Of a stretch of DNA of 64,000 nucleotides, positions 41,667 through 50,037 are shown piece by piece (the first letter of the stretch is position 1; each line of letters starts with the position of its first letter). The notes under the pieces were generated by a model, which searched no databases, was not told the DNA's origin, and saw nothing but the letters and a program-made list of their open reading frames with translations. This DNA comes from Thermohalobaculum sp965247385. GTDB lineage: Bacteria; Pseudomonadota; Alphaproteobacteria; Rhodobacterales; Rhodobacteraceae. The stretch is from the NCBI GenBank assembly GCA_965247385.1, contig CBDFHG010000002.1, positions 1,116,001 to 1,180,000 of the forward strand, in the 5' to 3' direction. The position numbers were made by a program, and so were the translations under genes.

Positions 41667-41900
41667 ATGCTGCAACACCCCACCCTCGACCAACTCAGGC
41701 ACCTCAAGCTACACGGTATGGCCCGTGCCTTCACCGATCTGCGCGACAATGCCCAGGCCGGTGAACTGGACCATGCCCAATGGTTGGCACTCCTCCTCGA
41801 CCGCGAAGAAGCCGAGCGCGATGACCGCCGACTGGCCTACCGCCTGCGCAATGCCAGGCTGCGCCACGCGGAGGCCTCGATCGAGGATGTCGATTCATGA
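41667..41900 (+). pseudogene. istB: IS21 istB, truncated
   Basis: The first ~75 residues of the IstB AAA+ helper (MLQHPTLDQLRHLKLHGMAR, LALLLDREEAERDDRRLAYR). It stops before the Walker motifs, where an IS1182 right-end remnant begins. Confidence 0.85.
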
Positions 41901-42054
41901 CCCGGCGAGCGCGGCATCTCCGCCCAGCCCACCATCAAGTCACCCTGACGATCCTTCCGCAGTCCCATTGCCATCGGCGAACCCCCCGGTCAAATCAGAA
42001 CATCAAAGAAACAGACTAGGCCGCTCGCGTCCAGTGCCAACTTCGTCAACGGGC
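41899..42054 (-). mobile_element. IS1182-family right-end remnant
   Basis: Matches 24846-25004 of the complete element (transposase N-terminal codons, then GACTTCGTCAACGGGC-type end, here diverged). It cuts istB. It lies just 3' of rpe. Confidence 0.8.
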
Positions 42055-42081
42055 CGGTAAGCCCAGAGCCAGGACGGCGGA

Positions 42082-42777
42082 TCAGAGCGCCGCCGCTGCC
42101 GCTTCGCGGATGGCGCGGATATTGGCACCGTAGACTTGGGGCTTTGCGACCGATCCGCCCTTGAAGACGGCCGAGCCCGCGACCAGCACATCCGCCCCCA
42201 TGGCCGAACAGTTGCCGGCGGTTTCGGTGGTCACCCCGCCATCGATCTCGATATGGATTTCACGCTCGCCGATCATCTCGACCAACCGCGCGATCTTCGG
42301 CAACTGGCTGTCGATGAAGCTCTGGCCGCCAAAACCCGGGTTCACGGTCATCACACAGACAAGGTCAATGCGATCGAGGACATACTCGATCACTTCCGGT
42401 GGGGTCGAGGGGTTCAGCGCGACGCCTGCCTTCGCCCCCAGCGAGCGGATATATTGCAACGAGCGGTCCAGATGTGGCCCGGCCTCGGCATGGACGGTGA
42501 GGATATCGGCCCCCGCCTTGGCGAAAGCCTCCAGATAAGCGTCGGCGGGGGCGATCATCAGGTGGACGTCCATCACGCCCTTTATATGGGGCCGGATCGC
42601 GGCGCACATCTGCGGGCCGAAGGTGATGTTCGGCACGAAATGCCCGTCCATCACGTCGACATGCACCCAGTCGGCGCCCTGGGCCTCGATGGCCTCGCAT
42701 TCCCGCCCGAAATCGGCGAAGTCGGCGGCGAGGATCGAGGGCGCGATCTTGATCGAGCGGTCGAAGGTCATGGGCAT
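42082..42777 (-). CDS. rpe: Ribulose-phosphate 3-epimerase
   Basis: Interconverts ribulose-5-P and xylulose-5-P (pentose phosphate and Calvin cycles). A TIM-barrel enzyme, 231 residues from ATG 42777; ATG 42771 and 42813 are alternatives. Signatures include IKIAPSILAADFADFGRECE, HVDVMDGHFVPNITFGP (catalytic Asp and metal His), and MTVNPGFGGQSFIDSQLPKI with EIDGGVTTET. Intact. It lies between IS debris on one side and a long intergenic region on the other. Confidence 0.96.
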   Translation of the reverse strand: MPMTFDRSIKIAPSILAADFADFGRECEAIEAQGADWVHVDVMDGHFVPNITFGPQMCAAIRPHIKGVMDVHLMIAPADAYLEAFAKAGADILTVHAEAGPHLDRSLQYIRSLGAKAGVALNPSTPPEVIEYVLDRIDLVCVMTVNPGFGGQSFIDSQLPKIARLVEMIGEREIHIEIDGGVTTETAGNCSAMGADVLVAGSAVFKGGSVAKPQVYGANIRAIREAAAAAL

Positions 42778-43515
42778 AGCGGCGGCTCCCGGGTTGGCTG
42801 GCCCGCCGCTCATAGCGTGCCGGGAGCCGGTGCGAAAGCCCTCGATGCGCAGAGCATTGCCAGCCGCCCCCGCATGTCCCGGCTCGGGGCCGGGGCCCCG
42901 ATGGCTGGCGCGAGGTCGGGGATTGGGAGAAATACATCAATCGCCGGCATTGCACAACGTGTGCATGGGAATTAAATTATTGAAATCATTAAATTATCCA
43001 AAATTTTAACGCCTTTTTGGGCGGCCGGGCATTGCTGTCCGGTTTTGCCCAGCCTGCCCAGGGCCGAAGCGCCTGACGGCGCCCCCCTCCCTACCCTCCC
43101 CCGCGACGGGGAAGGGGGGCAAGAGCGGCGCGGAAGGCGCCCCTTCGCGCAGCCTGGACGCCAGCCCGCCATCATCATCGGGCCATCATCGGGCTCGACC
43201 CGATGATCCAGACTTCGCGTCGCCACCGATCCAGGGCGTGACCAGAAATACAATGGAGGTAATGGGTTACTGGATTGCTGGGGCTTTGTTGCATGGAGCC
43301 TCCGAATTTATGGGATTCCCAAGCTTCTTGAATTGTGATTTATCCTGTTGATGGACAAACAATTACCAGAACGATTTGCTTCGCCGAAGCCCCAACACCG
43401 GATCACCAACTGGCGGCAATTACAATGCCTCTCTTGTCGAACGCAGCTCACTGAGGCTTTGGATTGATGATGCGGTAATTGATCGATGGCATGCGGTTCG
43501 CGGCAAGGGAGCAGT
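42778..43515. other. Long intergenic region upstream of rpe
   Basis: No gene. 42965-43015 is very AT-rich and could hold a promoter. 43185-43215 contains ATCGGGctcgaCCCGATGAT, a REP-like inverted repeat of the alphaproteobacterial type. 43070-43130 is G/C-run-rich without structure I can interpret. Confidence 0.5.
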
Positions 43516-44664
43516 GTAACTACTCAACCCGGTTGGCTCTATGATTTTCCAGCGATGGTGGCCTGGATTGCCTGGAAAGCAGACAGGCCTTGCCGTTTTC
43601 CGGTGTCGAGGACGGAGCGAACGTTGGCGTAGAAGTCGGCTCCCCGGTTGGAGCGGAATCCCCCGGTGACCTTGCGCAAGGTGGTTGAGGGGCGGATGGC
43701 TTGTTCCGAGCCGTTGTTGGTTGGCGGCACGTCGCGTTCGGTCATCAATGTGAACAGGCTGTCACGGTCTTTGCCGTAGCGTTTGCGCAGACGAATTCCG
43801 TCTTTGTTGGTTGGCTGACAAGCCATAACCTTGTCCATTCGCCGTTCCAGGTCGCCCCGGTATTTCTGAAGCGTACTGTCCTTCAGACGCTTTCGCCGTC
43901 GGCCCGGAACACAGGCGCGCAAGAAGAGCATTTTCAGTGCCGGTGCGAAGATCGCATCGCCAGCGTCGATGGCATACTGGCAGTCGCGCAACTGGTGGGC
44001 CAGACAGATTTGCCAGGCATCCCCGAGCCGCCGCTGGCCGCCGTAAAGATCGGACACCCAGATGGCGGGCCGGTGGCCGTCCATCACGTCCTCGGCCACC
44101 GCCTTCGCCCGACTGTTGCGCCCGACTGTTGCGGATGACGTGGACGCAGACTTCATCGTTTTGGAAAACCCATTCCCGGGCGTTGCGCCCCTTGATGCGT
44201 GCGCCGGTCTCGTCGGAGCAGACGACCCGGCTTTGCCGCAGGCGGGCAGGACAGCACCTTCGCCACCGCCCGCTGATCCGGGTCAGGGTTCAGAGGACGC
44301 CCACCGCCGCCATGCCCCTTGCGCCGTTTTTTTGCGGTTGCCCCGGGCCGGTTTCTTGTTCGCCTTGCGCCCATGCGACGGCGGCGTACTGGAGTTGTCC
44401 GGCGTCTTCGCAGGCTCACCAGGCTTTGCCTCAAGTTCCGTGACGCGCCTGGCCAAGCCCTCGTTCACTGCCACCAGTTCCTGTGCCTGCGTCCACAGCG
44501 CGAGGATCAAGGTATCTTTCTCTGCTTGCGTCAATCGGCTCAGGTCGGGTAAATGAGTCATCGATAGCTTGACTCATATCCACGCCCTCAATGCAGGAAA
44601 ATCCTCTGTATCCGGTGCCGATCGAACCCAGGAACGCAACCTTTGGGGTGGGTTGAGTAGTTAC
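43516..44664 (-). mobile_element. IS66-family element, internally deleted
   Basis: Perfect 15-bp terminal inverted repeats, GTAACTACTCAACCC at the left and its reverse complement at the right (44650-44664). Only a shortened tnpC remains; tnpA and tnpB are missing. No target duplication is seen. It could be moved only by another IS66. Confidence 0.8.
43539..44561 (-). pseudogene. tnpC: IS66 transposase tnpC with deletion and frameshifts
   Basis: N terminus from 44561 (MTHLPDLSRLTQAEKDTLIL, then PDNSSTPPSHGRKANKKPAR). The middle (44153-44290) is out of frame and shortened. The C-terminal ~200 residues (SRAKAVAEDVMDGHRPAIWV, PPTNNGSEQAIRPSTTLRKV) are in another frame. About 340 residues remain of a protein normally ~500 or longer. 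Confidence 0.8.
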
Positions 44665-44689
44665 CCGGGCAGATCATGTGTTACTAACA
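44665..44689 (+). repeat. 25-bp repeat, copy 2
   Basis: Begins at the base after the IS66 right end and matches 20165-20189 at 23 of 25 positions. The TGTTACTAACA within it is a small palindrome. Confidence 0.5.
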
Positions 44690-44705
44690 ACGAGGTAAAA
44701 ACCAA

Positions 44706-44783
44706 TTGCCAAAACTCATCACCGGCGTCAAATTCAATGACGGTGTCGAACAGCTAAATCAGCGCAACCAAAACGCCGCCTGA
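44706..44783 (+). CDS. Possible 25-residue peptide upstream of the Z1 operon
   Basis: TTG start with GAGGT eight bases upstream, reading (L)PKLITGVKFNDGVEQLNQ to TGA. It looks protein-like but may be a remnant of a longer gene cut by the IS66. No family recognised. Confidence 0.25.
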   Translation: MPKLITGVKFNDGVEQLNQRNQNAA

Positions 44784-44798
44784 TGCTGCCATCACCAA

Positions 44799-44814
44799 AA
44801 ATAACGGTTAGCTC
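44799..44814 (+). repeat. Left copy of a 16-bp inverted repeat around the Z1 operon
   Basis: AAATAACGGTTAGCTC; its exact reverse complement is at 52128-52143. It lies 40 bp before the first gene. Confidence 0.6.
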
Positions 44815-44854
44815 AAGAACGTTGCGAATGCGGCATCTTCGCCAAGGAGACGCA

Positions 44855-46336
44855 ATGCGAACGATCAACGTTGCACCGAGAGCTTCGATGCTCATCGAAA
44901 GCCTGCGCGACATCGGATACTCTCTCGAAACGGCGTTGGCCGACGTTATCGACAACTCCATTACCGCCGGGGCATCTACTGTCCGGCTGCTCGCCGACAC
45001 TGCGGACCACGACGTCAAGATAGGAATCCTTGATGACGGCGTAGGGATGACGAAAGAAGAACTGCGCGCCGCCATGCGTCCAGGCAGCCGCAATCCGCTT
45101 GATGATCGAAATACCTCCGACCTCGGCCGCTTCGGACTGGGGCTAAAAACCGCCTCCTTCTCTCAGTGCCGACGCCTTACCGTCGTGACACGAAAAAACG
45201 GGGTCACCAGTGCGGCCATCTGGGATCTCGAACTTGTCGCGCAGGCAGACGACTGGCTGGTTCAAATTCCTGATAATCCGGAGATTGTGCCGTGGGCCGA
45301 CCAACTGGGGAAAAGCGGCACGCTTGTTGTTTGGGAGAACCTGGACAGGGTGCTGGAACAGGAAAGCAGGGACCAAACGTTGTCCCATTTCGTTCGCCGA
45401 ATAGATGATTCACGAGAGCATCTGGAACTGGTCTTTCACAGGTTTCTCTCAGGCGAACCCGGGTTGCGGAAAATCCACATGCTGCTCAACGAGCGCCTGC
45501 TTGAGCCATTTGATCCATTCCACGCAGCGCATCCGGCCACGATCCATGGCCCTGTCGAAAGTATCAAGGTCGGCAGCCACAAAGTAGTGGTGCAGACTTT
45601 CACGCTTCCGCACCATCGCAAGGCCACGCCGGCTGAGTGGGAGCGATATGCCGGGCGAGCAGGGTACCTGAAGAACCAGGGGTTCTACGTTTATCGCGCC
45701 AAACGCCTGATCATCCATGGCACATGGTTCGGGTTTGCACGGCAGATGGAACTCACGAAGTTGGCTCGTGTCCGAATCGACATGCCTAACGGGCTGGATG
45801 CCGACTGGAAAATCGACGTGAAAAAGGCGTCCGCGCAGCCGCCATATCAAGTCCGGGAAAGGCTTCGACGAATCATTGAGACGATCGGCGCGACTTCAAA
45901 GCGCGTGTACACGGCGCGTGGGAAGAAACTCGTTTCCGACTCCCGACTGCCGGTGTGGAGCCGGGTCCAGGACAAGAACGAGATCGTATACAGGATCAAT
46001 GCGGAGCACCCGGTCCTCGTCGATTTCATCTCCCGACTTCCTGACGAACTGAAGAACGATTTTCTCCGTGTCGTCGAACTCGCAGGATCGACGCTGCCCA
46101 TGGATGCTCTCTTTGCCGACCTCGGGGGCGAACCTGAGAAGGTCAGAGGCACTGCGATGTCTGAAGAAGCGCTTCACCACGCTGTTGTGACAACGGTTAA
46201 GCAGCTTCGGGATGCGAGTGTTAAGCCAGACGAAATCTCTGAGATGCTGATGCATGCCGAGCCTTTCCGATCCAACTGGCAGCAAACTGAAAAACTGATT
46301 GGTCAGATAATGTTGGTGGAGGCGTCGAGTGACTGA
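44855..46336 (+). CDS. MORC/HSP90-like GHKL ATPase
   Basis: A 493-residue protein. GHKL motifs: ETALADVIDNSITAGA (Asn), GILDDGVGMTKEEL (Asp), RPGSRNPLDDRNTSDLGRFG LGLKTASFS. A second domain of S5/MORC type follows (FYVYRAKRLIIHGTWFGFAR; RIDMPNGLDADWKIDVKKAS). ATG 44855 has AAGGAGA upstream; the frame is open to 44783. This is the family of ATPases predicted by comparative genomics (Iyer, Abhiman and Aravind, 2008) to work in restriction-like systems with Z1 proteins. It probably clamps DNA and couples ATP to the nuclease partners. It overlaps the Z1 gene. Confidence 0.88.
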   Translation: MRTINVAPRASMLIESLRDIGYSLETALADVIDNSITAGASTVRLLADTADHDVKIGILDDGVGMTKEELRAAMRPGSRNPLDDRNTSDLGRFGLGLKTASFSQCRRLTVVTRKNGVTSAAIWDLELVAQADDWLVQIPDNPEIVPWADQLGKSGTLVVWENLDRVLEQESRDQTLSHFVRRIDDSREHLELVFHRFLSGEPGLRKIHMLLNERLLEPFDPFHAAHPATIHGPVESIKVGSHKVVVQTFTLPHHRKATPAEWERYAGRAGYLKNQGFYVYRAKRLIIHGTWFGFARQMELTKLARVRIDMPNGLDADWKIDVKKASAQPPYQVRERLRRIIETIGATSKRVYTARGKKLVSDSRLPVWSRVQDKNEIVYRINAEHPVLVDFISRLPDELKNDFLRVVELAGSTLPMDALFADLGGEPEKVRGTAMSEEALHHAVVTTVKQLRDASVKPDEISEMLMHAEPFRSNWQQTEKLIGQIMLVEASSD

Positions 46337-49043
46337 GAATCTGGAAAACTTGAAAAGAGTCGTTGAGGGACCTCTAGCGAAAGAACCCAATCCCACCCCC
46401 GAACGCATCAGGGAACTTATCCGACAATGCCGGATCATTGAATTTTGCAACGTTGATGACGATGCCGCCGAGATGCTGGCGCGCGAGTTCGAGGTCCAGC
46501 ACGGCGTGTCAATGACCATCGGTTCGATGCTGCACGCACCTGAGCATGAGCCGTGGCTTGATGACGCGCGCGTCGATATCGATCCTTATTACTGGAACCG
46601 CTACAAAAGGCTCTTGACCGAGAAACACTTCTCCGGCCAGGTCATCGCAACTCTCGACGACGTGACCAGCCGCATTCTTGATTCTTTGGAAAACCCGACA
46701 AGAGACGGCTCTTGGGATCGGCGTGGCATGGTCGTGGGCCATGTTCAATCAGGCAAAACCGCCAACTACACCGGCCTGGTGTGCAAGGCGGCGGATGCAG
46801 GGTACAAATTGATTGTCGTTATCGCGGGCATTCACAACAACCTTCGCAACCAGACGCAACTCCGCATCGACGAGGGCTTTGTCGGGCGCGACAGTGCGCG
46901 CCTTTTGTCTAAAAGGGCCGAGCGGCTTGTCGGGGTCGGCCGCTTCGATCAGACGCGGAGGCCCGTGACTTTTACGAATTCGCTCAAAGACTTCAGCAAA
47001 GTGATGGCAACCGGCGTCGGCATCCCCCTGCAGAACCTCAACGAGCCAGCCGTTTTCGTGATCAAGAAGAATTCGAGCACGCTGAAGAACCTGCTTGAGT
47101 GGCTTCGGGAGCACAGCGCCAGCCGTGGCAGAAAAACGGTCGACGACACAATGCTGCTTATCGACGACGAGGCTGATAATGCCTCGATCAACATCAAGCA
47201 TGGCAAGGGAGAGGTTTCCCGCATCAACAGCCAGATACGTGACCTTCTACAGATGTTCGAGCGCAGCTGCTATGTCGGCTACACGGCAACCCCTTTCGCC
47301 AACATCTTCATCGATCCTGACAGCGACGACGAGATGCTTGGCGGAGACCTTTTTCCCCGAAACTTTATTGTCAGCCTTGATCCGCCGACCAACTATTTCG
47401 GCGCGAACCGGGTGTTTCTCAATGGTGTGGACACGATCGTACGCCACATCGACGACAACGAAGATCGGCTTCCGCTGAAACACCGCATCGGCACTGAGAT
47501 CGTGGCTCTTCCACCAAGTCTGATCTACGCGGTCCGAACATTCGTGGTCGCACGCTCTATCCGGTTGGCGCGCGGTCAAGGCGGCCAGCACTGTTCGATG
47601 CTCGTGAACGCGTCTCGCTTTACGGACGTGCAGCGGCAATTGCGGAACGAGGTACACAACAGGCTTGAGAGTATCCAAGCCAGCGCGCGGATAAATGGCG
47701 CACTTGCACCGGAGCGAGCCCTGAAGGACCCGGAGATCGCGGCGCTGCATTCGGTATGGCAGACCGAGTATTCTGGTGCGGGGTTCGACTGGCCCGCAAT
47801 TCAGAAAGAACTTCACGCCGCCGCCGCCCCCATCAGGGTGGTCGAGGTCAACAGCCGTTCGTCGGGAACGCTAAACTATGCTGATCACGAGAAGACGGGA
47901 CTCAACATCATCGCCGTCGGCGGATTTTCCCTCTCGCGCGGCCTGACTCTGGAAGGGCTGATGGTCAGCTATTTCCTGCGCAACTCGATGATGTACGACA
48001 CGCTCATGCAGATGGGGCGCTGGTTTGGCTTCAGGCCCTGCTACGAAGATCTGTGCCGCATCTGGATGCCAGAGGAAACAGAAGGCTGGTACGCACACAT
48101 CGCAGAGTCCATCGAAATGCTTCGCGACGAGCTGCGGAGAATGGAGGCTGCGGGAGCGACGCCCGAGGAGTTCGGCCTCAAGGTCCGAAGCCACCCCGAC
48201 ACCTTGATCGTGACCGCGCGGAACAAGATGGGATCTGGCGAACGGGTGGTAGTGAATATCGGGTTGGGCAACAACTTCGTGGAGACTGCGATCCTGAAGC
48301 GGGACCAGGCCAGTCTGGATGCCAACCGGCTCGTCGCTCGAACATTGGCGGAACGGCTGTCTGGGGTCGGCAAGCCGACATCCGGTGCGGAGCACATCAC
48401 AGTCGGTCGGTTGCTTCGAGGTGCGCCAGTTGACCTGGTGCTTGACTTTATCGCCGGGTTCCAAAACCATCCGGGCTCGATGCTAACCGACGCGGGACCT
48501 GTCCGGCAGTACATTGACGATCGGCGGGAGGGCGAACTCGCCAAGTGGGACATACTGTTCGCAAGCGTCAGCCGAACAGACGCCGACACTCTGATCGACG
48601 ACTCGCTCGGTATCACGATCAATTGCCAACGGCGCACGGCTGGCCAGAAGAGTGACGGCAGCACATTGCGCGTGACAAACAAACAGCGTGTGGCCTCCCG
48701 TGGCGTCGAGAAAACCGGGTTGAAGAAGACCGAGATCGAGGCGGTGGAAAAGCAGTACCGAGAGATTGAGAGATACGATGGAAAAGATGGGAAAACGCCA
48801 AACTATCCGGACCGCATCTACCGCAGCGAGCGGGAGCGTCCTCTCCTGATAGTGCATTTGCTGAAGATCGATGCAGAGCCAAACGGCAGGAAGCACCCAG
48901 AGCCTGTTGTGGCTTGGAGCATCAGCTTCCCGCGAACGGAGATGGACGAGAAGCGCGCCGAGTATGCCGTGAACACCACCTGGCTTCGCGAGAACTACCG
49001 CGACGATATCGATGAACGCGAGATGGAGGGAGACGATGATTGA
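46329..49043 (+). CDS. Z1-domain superfamily II helicase-like protein
   Basis: A 904-residue protein. Walker A GHVQSGKTANYTGL (Lys143), Walker B MLLIDDEADNASI (~275-287), YVGYTATPFANIFI, and late motifs GGFSLSRGLTLEGLMVSYFL and QMGRWFGFRPCYEDL. This is the Z1 architecture found with MORC ATPases. It likely translocates on or remodels DNA. It overlaps the ATPase gene by 8 bp and the next gene by 8 bp. Confidence 0.92.
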   Translation: MTENLENLKRVVEGPLAKEPNPTPERIRELIRQCRIIEFCNVDDDAAEMLAREFEVQHGVSMTIGSMLHAPEHEPWLDDARVDIDPYYWNRYKRLLTEKHFSGQVIATLDDVTSRILDSLENPTRDGSWDRRGMVVGHVQSGKTANYTGLVCKAADAGYKLIVVIAGIHNNLRNQTQLRIDEGFVGRDSARLLSKRAERLVGVGRFDQTRRPVTFTNSLKDFSKVMATGVGIPLQNLNEPAVFVIKKNSSTLKNLLEWLREHSASRGRKTVDDTMLLIDDEADNASINIKHGKGEVSRINSQIRDLLQMFERSCYVGYTATPFANIFIDPDSDDEMLGGDLFPRNFIVSLDPPTNYFGANRVFLNGVDTIVRHIDDNEDRLPLKHRIGTEIVALPPSLIYAVRTFVVARSIRLARGQGGQHCSMLVNASRFTDVQRQLRNEVHNRLESIQASARINGALAPERALKDPEIAALHSVWQTEYSGAGFDWPAIQKELHAAAAPIRVVEVNSRSSGTLNYADHEKTGLNIIAVGGFSLSRGLTLEGLMVSYFLRNSMMYDTLMQMGRWFGFRPCYEDLCRIWMPEETEGWYAHIAESIEMLRDELRRMEAAGATPEEFGLKVRSHPDTLIVTARNKMGSGERVVVNIGLGNNFVETAILKRDQASLDANRLVARTLAERLSGVGKPTSGAEHITVGRLLRGAPVDLVLDFIAGFQNHPGSMLTDAGPVRQYIDDRREGELAKWDILFASVSRTDADTLIDDSLGITINCQRRTAGQKSDGSTLRVTNKQRVASRGVEKTGLKKTEIEAVEKQYREIERYDGKDGKTPNYPDRIYRSERERPLLIVHLLKIDAEPNGRKHPEPVVAWSISFPRTEMDEKRAEYAVNTTWLRENYRDDIDEREMEGDDD

Positions 49044-50037
49044 CGACCCCTGGAAGAATCTCTCACCGCCCGATGCCGCCGATGCTATCAACGCCCGGCG
49101 AGTTGATGCGGACGTTCCCTGGGGGTTCTTCTGGGCGCGAGGGCTCGACCGCAGGTGCCTTCTTGTTCTCAAGCATTCCTTGAATTCAACGCCTCATGGC
49201 CGTCTCCCTAAACTGAAGGGCATTGAGATCGTCGTTTCAGACCGAAGCAAGGGCGACGGCCACATGCTCGTCTTTACGCTTCTTGACTCGTCGCACCGGG
49301 ATATCTTTCACAGACTATGCAGGGACATCGTCACGAGTGCCTCAGTTGCGACCTCAGAGAGAGAGGCCGTGGATGTCGCGCTTGCCCGAACGTGGCGCTG
49401 GCACCATCTGCTCCGAGGCGGAGGAGACGGCCTGCTGTCGTCGGAGCAACAGAAGGGGTTGATCGGCGAATTGCTCGCGATGGAGCGACATCTGTTCCCA
49501 TGTCTATCCACTGTCGATGCGGTCGCGGCATGGTGTGGCCCGCTTGGCGCGCCGAAAGATTTCGAGATTGGAAGGATATGCATAGAGGTCAAGGCGCGGC
49601 GCGGGGCAGCAACTCCATACGTGGCAATCAATTCCGAGCATCAGCTTGACGACACCGGTGTGGACGCACTTTTTCTGCAAGTTGTCGAGCTGGACCGAGC
49701 ACCTGCCGACACTCGCGAAGGATTCACCCTGACTGACGTGGCTGAGCGCGTTCGAGACACCATCGCCTCTGCCGACAATGTAGCACTGAATGCTTTCGAA
49801 CCCCTGCTCTCTGCCACCGGCTTCCGATGGGAGGATGACTATTCCGTCTCGCTTTGGATGGAAGGCCCGAGCCGCCTTTTCAGGGTGTCGGACGGCTTTC
49901 CCAGAATCACGGCGCGAACAGTTGCGGCTGCCGTAACAAACGTAAAATACTCAATATCGCTACCGGAGTGCGAAGCTTTCCTTGTGGAGGGAGATGCGCT
50001 GGGGATGGCGCTGAAAGAGAGGAAGAATGCCGACTGA
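49036..50037 (+). CDS. PD-(D/E)XK nuclease-motif protein (DUF4420-like)
   Basis: A 333-residue protein from ATG 49036 with GGAGGG before it. The nuclease core is seen at GLIGELLAMERHLFP (Glu), then GAPKDFEIGRICIEVKARRG, which supplies the D-x(n)-E-x-K triad. DUF4420-type proteins are usual third members of Z1 operons. It should be the DNA-cutting subunit. It overlaps the AIPR gene by 11 bp. Confidence 0.85.
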   Translation: MIDDPWKNLSPPDAADAINARRVDADVPWGFFWARGLDRRCLLVLKHSLNSTPHGRLPKLKGIEIVVSDRSKGDGHMLVFTLLDSSHRDIFHRLCRDIVTSASVATSEREAVDVALARTWRWHHLLRGGGDGLLSSEQQKGLIGELLAMERHLFPCLSTVDAVAAWCGPLGAPKDFEIGRICIEVKARRGAATPYVAINSEHQLDDTGVDALFLQVVELDRAPADTREGFTLTDVAERVRDTIASADNVALNAFEPLLSATGFRWEDDYSVSLWMEGPSRLFRVSDGFPRITARTVAAAVTNVKYSISLPECEAFLVEGDALGMALKERKNAD

